DNA from: Chloroflexota bacterium
GTDB lineage: Bacteria; Chloroflexota; Anaerolineae; Aggregatilineales; UBA2796
Direction of reading: 5' to 3'
NCBI GenBank assembly: GCA_003695215.1
Contig: RFIM01000086.1
Span: 1 to 6,127 of the forward strand
DNA: 6,127 nucleotides
The notes under the pieces are model-generated. The model saw only the letters and a list, made by a program, of their open reading frames with translations. It was not told the origin of the DNA and searched no databases. The position numbers and the translations under genes are program-made. Of the stretch, positions 6,039-6,127 are shown piece by piece. Within the stretch, counting starts at the first letter, position 1. Each line of letters opens with the position of its first letter.

Positions 6039-6127
6039 CTAGCGCGCGCCCCAGAGGCGGATTGTGCCGTCAGCTGAGCCCGAGGCCAGGTAGCGACCAT
6101 CGGGCGACCAGGACACAGACCACACCC
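6039..6127 (-). CDS. WD40 repeat protein, C-terminal fragment (5' part outside window)
   Basis: Twenty-eight codons and a TAG stop (6041-6039) on the minus strand, open to the right edge. The reading VWSVSWSPDGRYLASGSADG followed by TIRLWGAR is a textbook WD40 repeat: the WSPDG turn, the LASGS strand, the D of the structural tetrad and the closing LW. WD40 repeats form a beta-propeller that acts as a protein-binding platform; in bacteria they often end proteins that begin with a kinase, NTPase, caspase-like or TIR domain, but nothing upstream is visible here. The stop directly after the last LW plus four residues fits the closing blade of a propeller. The gene ends about 53 bp before the strong palindrome, which may mark its 3' end. 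The frame is certain to be real because the motif match is residue by residue; the full protein type is unknown. Confidence 0.9.
   Translation of the reverse strand, partial: VWSVSWSPDGRYLASGSADGTIRLWGAR

Noticed and set aside
5830..6042. A 70-codon plus-strand frame in the gap between the WD40 and GNAT genes
   Set aside because: It translates straight through the inverted repeat (the SPLPARRER stretch is the palindrome in protein form) and overlaps the WD40 stop. It has no ribosome site or family resemblance.
5935..6061. A 10-bp direct repeat (CAGAGGCGGA at 5935-5944 and 6052-6061) as possible attachment or duplication sites
   Set aside because: One copy is part of the WD40 coding sequence (the Ile-Arg-Leu-Trp codons) and the other lies in non-coding DNA. 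There is no integrase or transposase nearby and the length is compatible with chance or with an old partial duplication.
1..6127. Search for tRNA, rRNA, CRISPR arrays, transposases or a defence island
   Set aside because: No cloverleaf, rRNA core segment, regularly spaced repeats or transposase motif was seen on either strand. The WD40 fragment alone does not justify a defence-system claim.

Overview
All protein genes I can support in this window lie on the minus strand, so genes are described here in transcription order, from high to low coordinates. The window is moderately GC-rich, with many GCGC-type tetramers. It pairs a large 7TM/GAF/HTH sensor protein with a WD40 protein, a lone receiver and small dehydrogenase genes. 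This mix suggests a free-living, aerobic or facultative environmental bacterium, and a member of the Chloroflexota is my best guess. That guess rests on gene style and not on a marker gene, so it is weak.

Layout: (1) 6127-6039, the last WD40 repeat of a beta-propeller protein that enters from the right edge. (2) About 245 bp of non-coding DNA with a perfect 12-bp inverted repeat (a REP-like or terminator-like hairpin) and, next to the following gene, a possible promoter. (3) 5787-5224, a GNAT N-acetyltransferase, followed 6 bp later by (4) 5217-3280, a 645-aa membrane regulator with nine predicted membrane segments, a GAF-like domain and a C-terminal helix-turn-helix, but no histidine-kinase core. 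(5) A 52-bp gap with a plausible sigma-70 promoter, then a tight three-gene operon: DinB-like protein (3215-2628), PIG3-type quinone oxidoreductase (2624-1644) and a short-chain dehydrogenase (1635-922) in which the catalytic Ser position is Gly. (6) A 121-bp gap with a hairpin that folds better in minus-strand RNA and a perfect TATAAT box. (7) 800-390, a four-helix membrane protein of unknown function, followed 9 bp later by (8) a CheY-like receiver protein (380 to the left edge), whose Shine-Dalgarno sequence overlaps the previous stop codon.

Inferred gene cooperation: the DinB/oxidoreductase/SDR cluster looks like a small redox or detoxification operon of unknown substrate. The upstream GNAT and membrane regulator form a separate pair, and the membrane protein and receiver form a third unit. 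No mobile element, CRISPR array, tRNA or rRNA was seen. The most unusual items are the membrane-anchored one-component regulator and the SDR with an altered active site. Most of the rest is ordinary chromosomal content.
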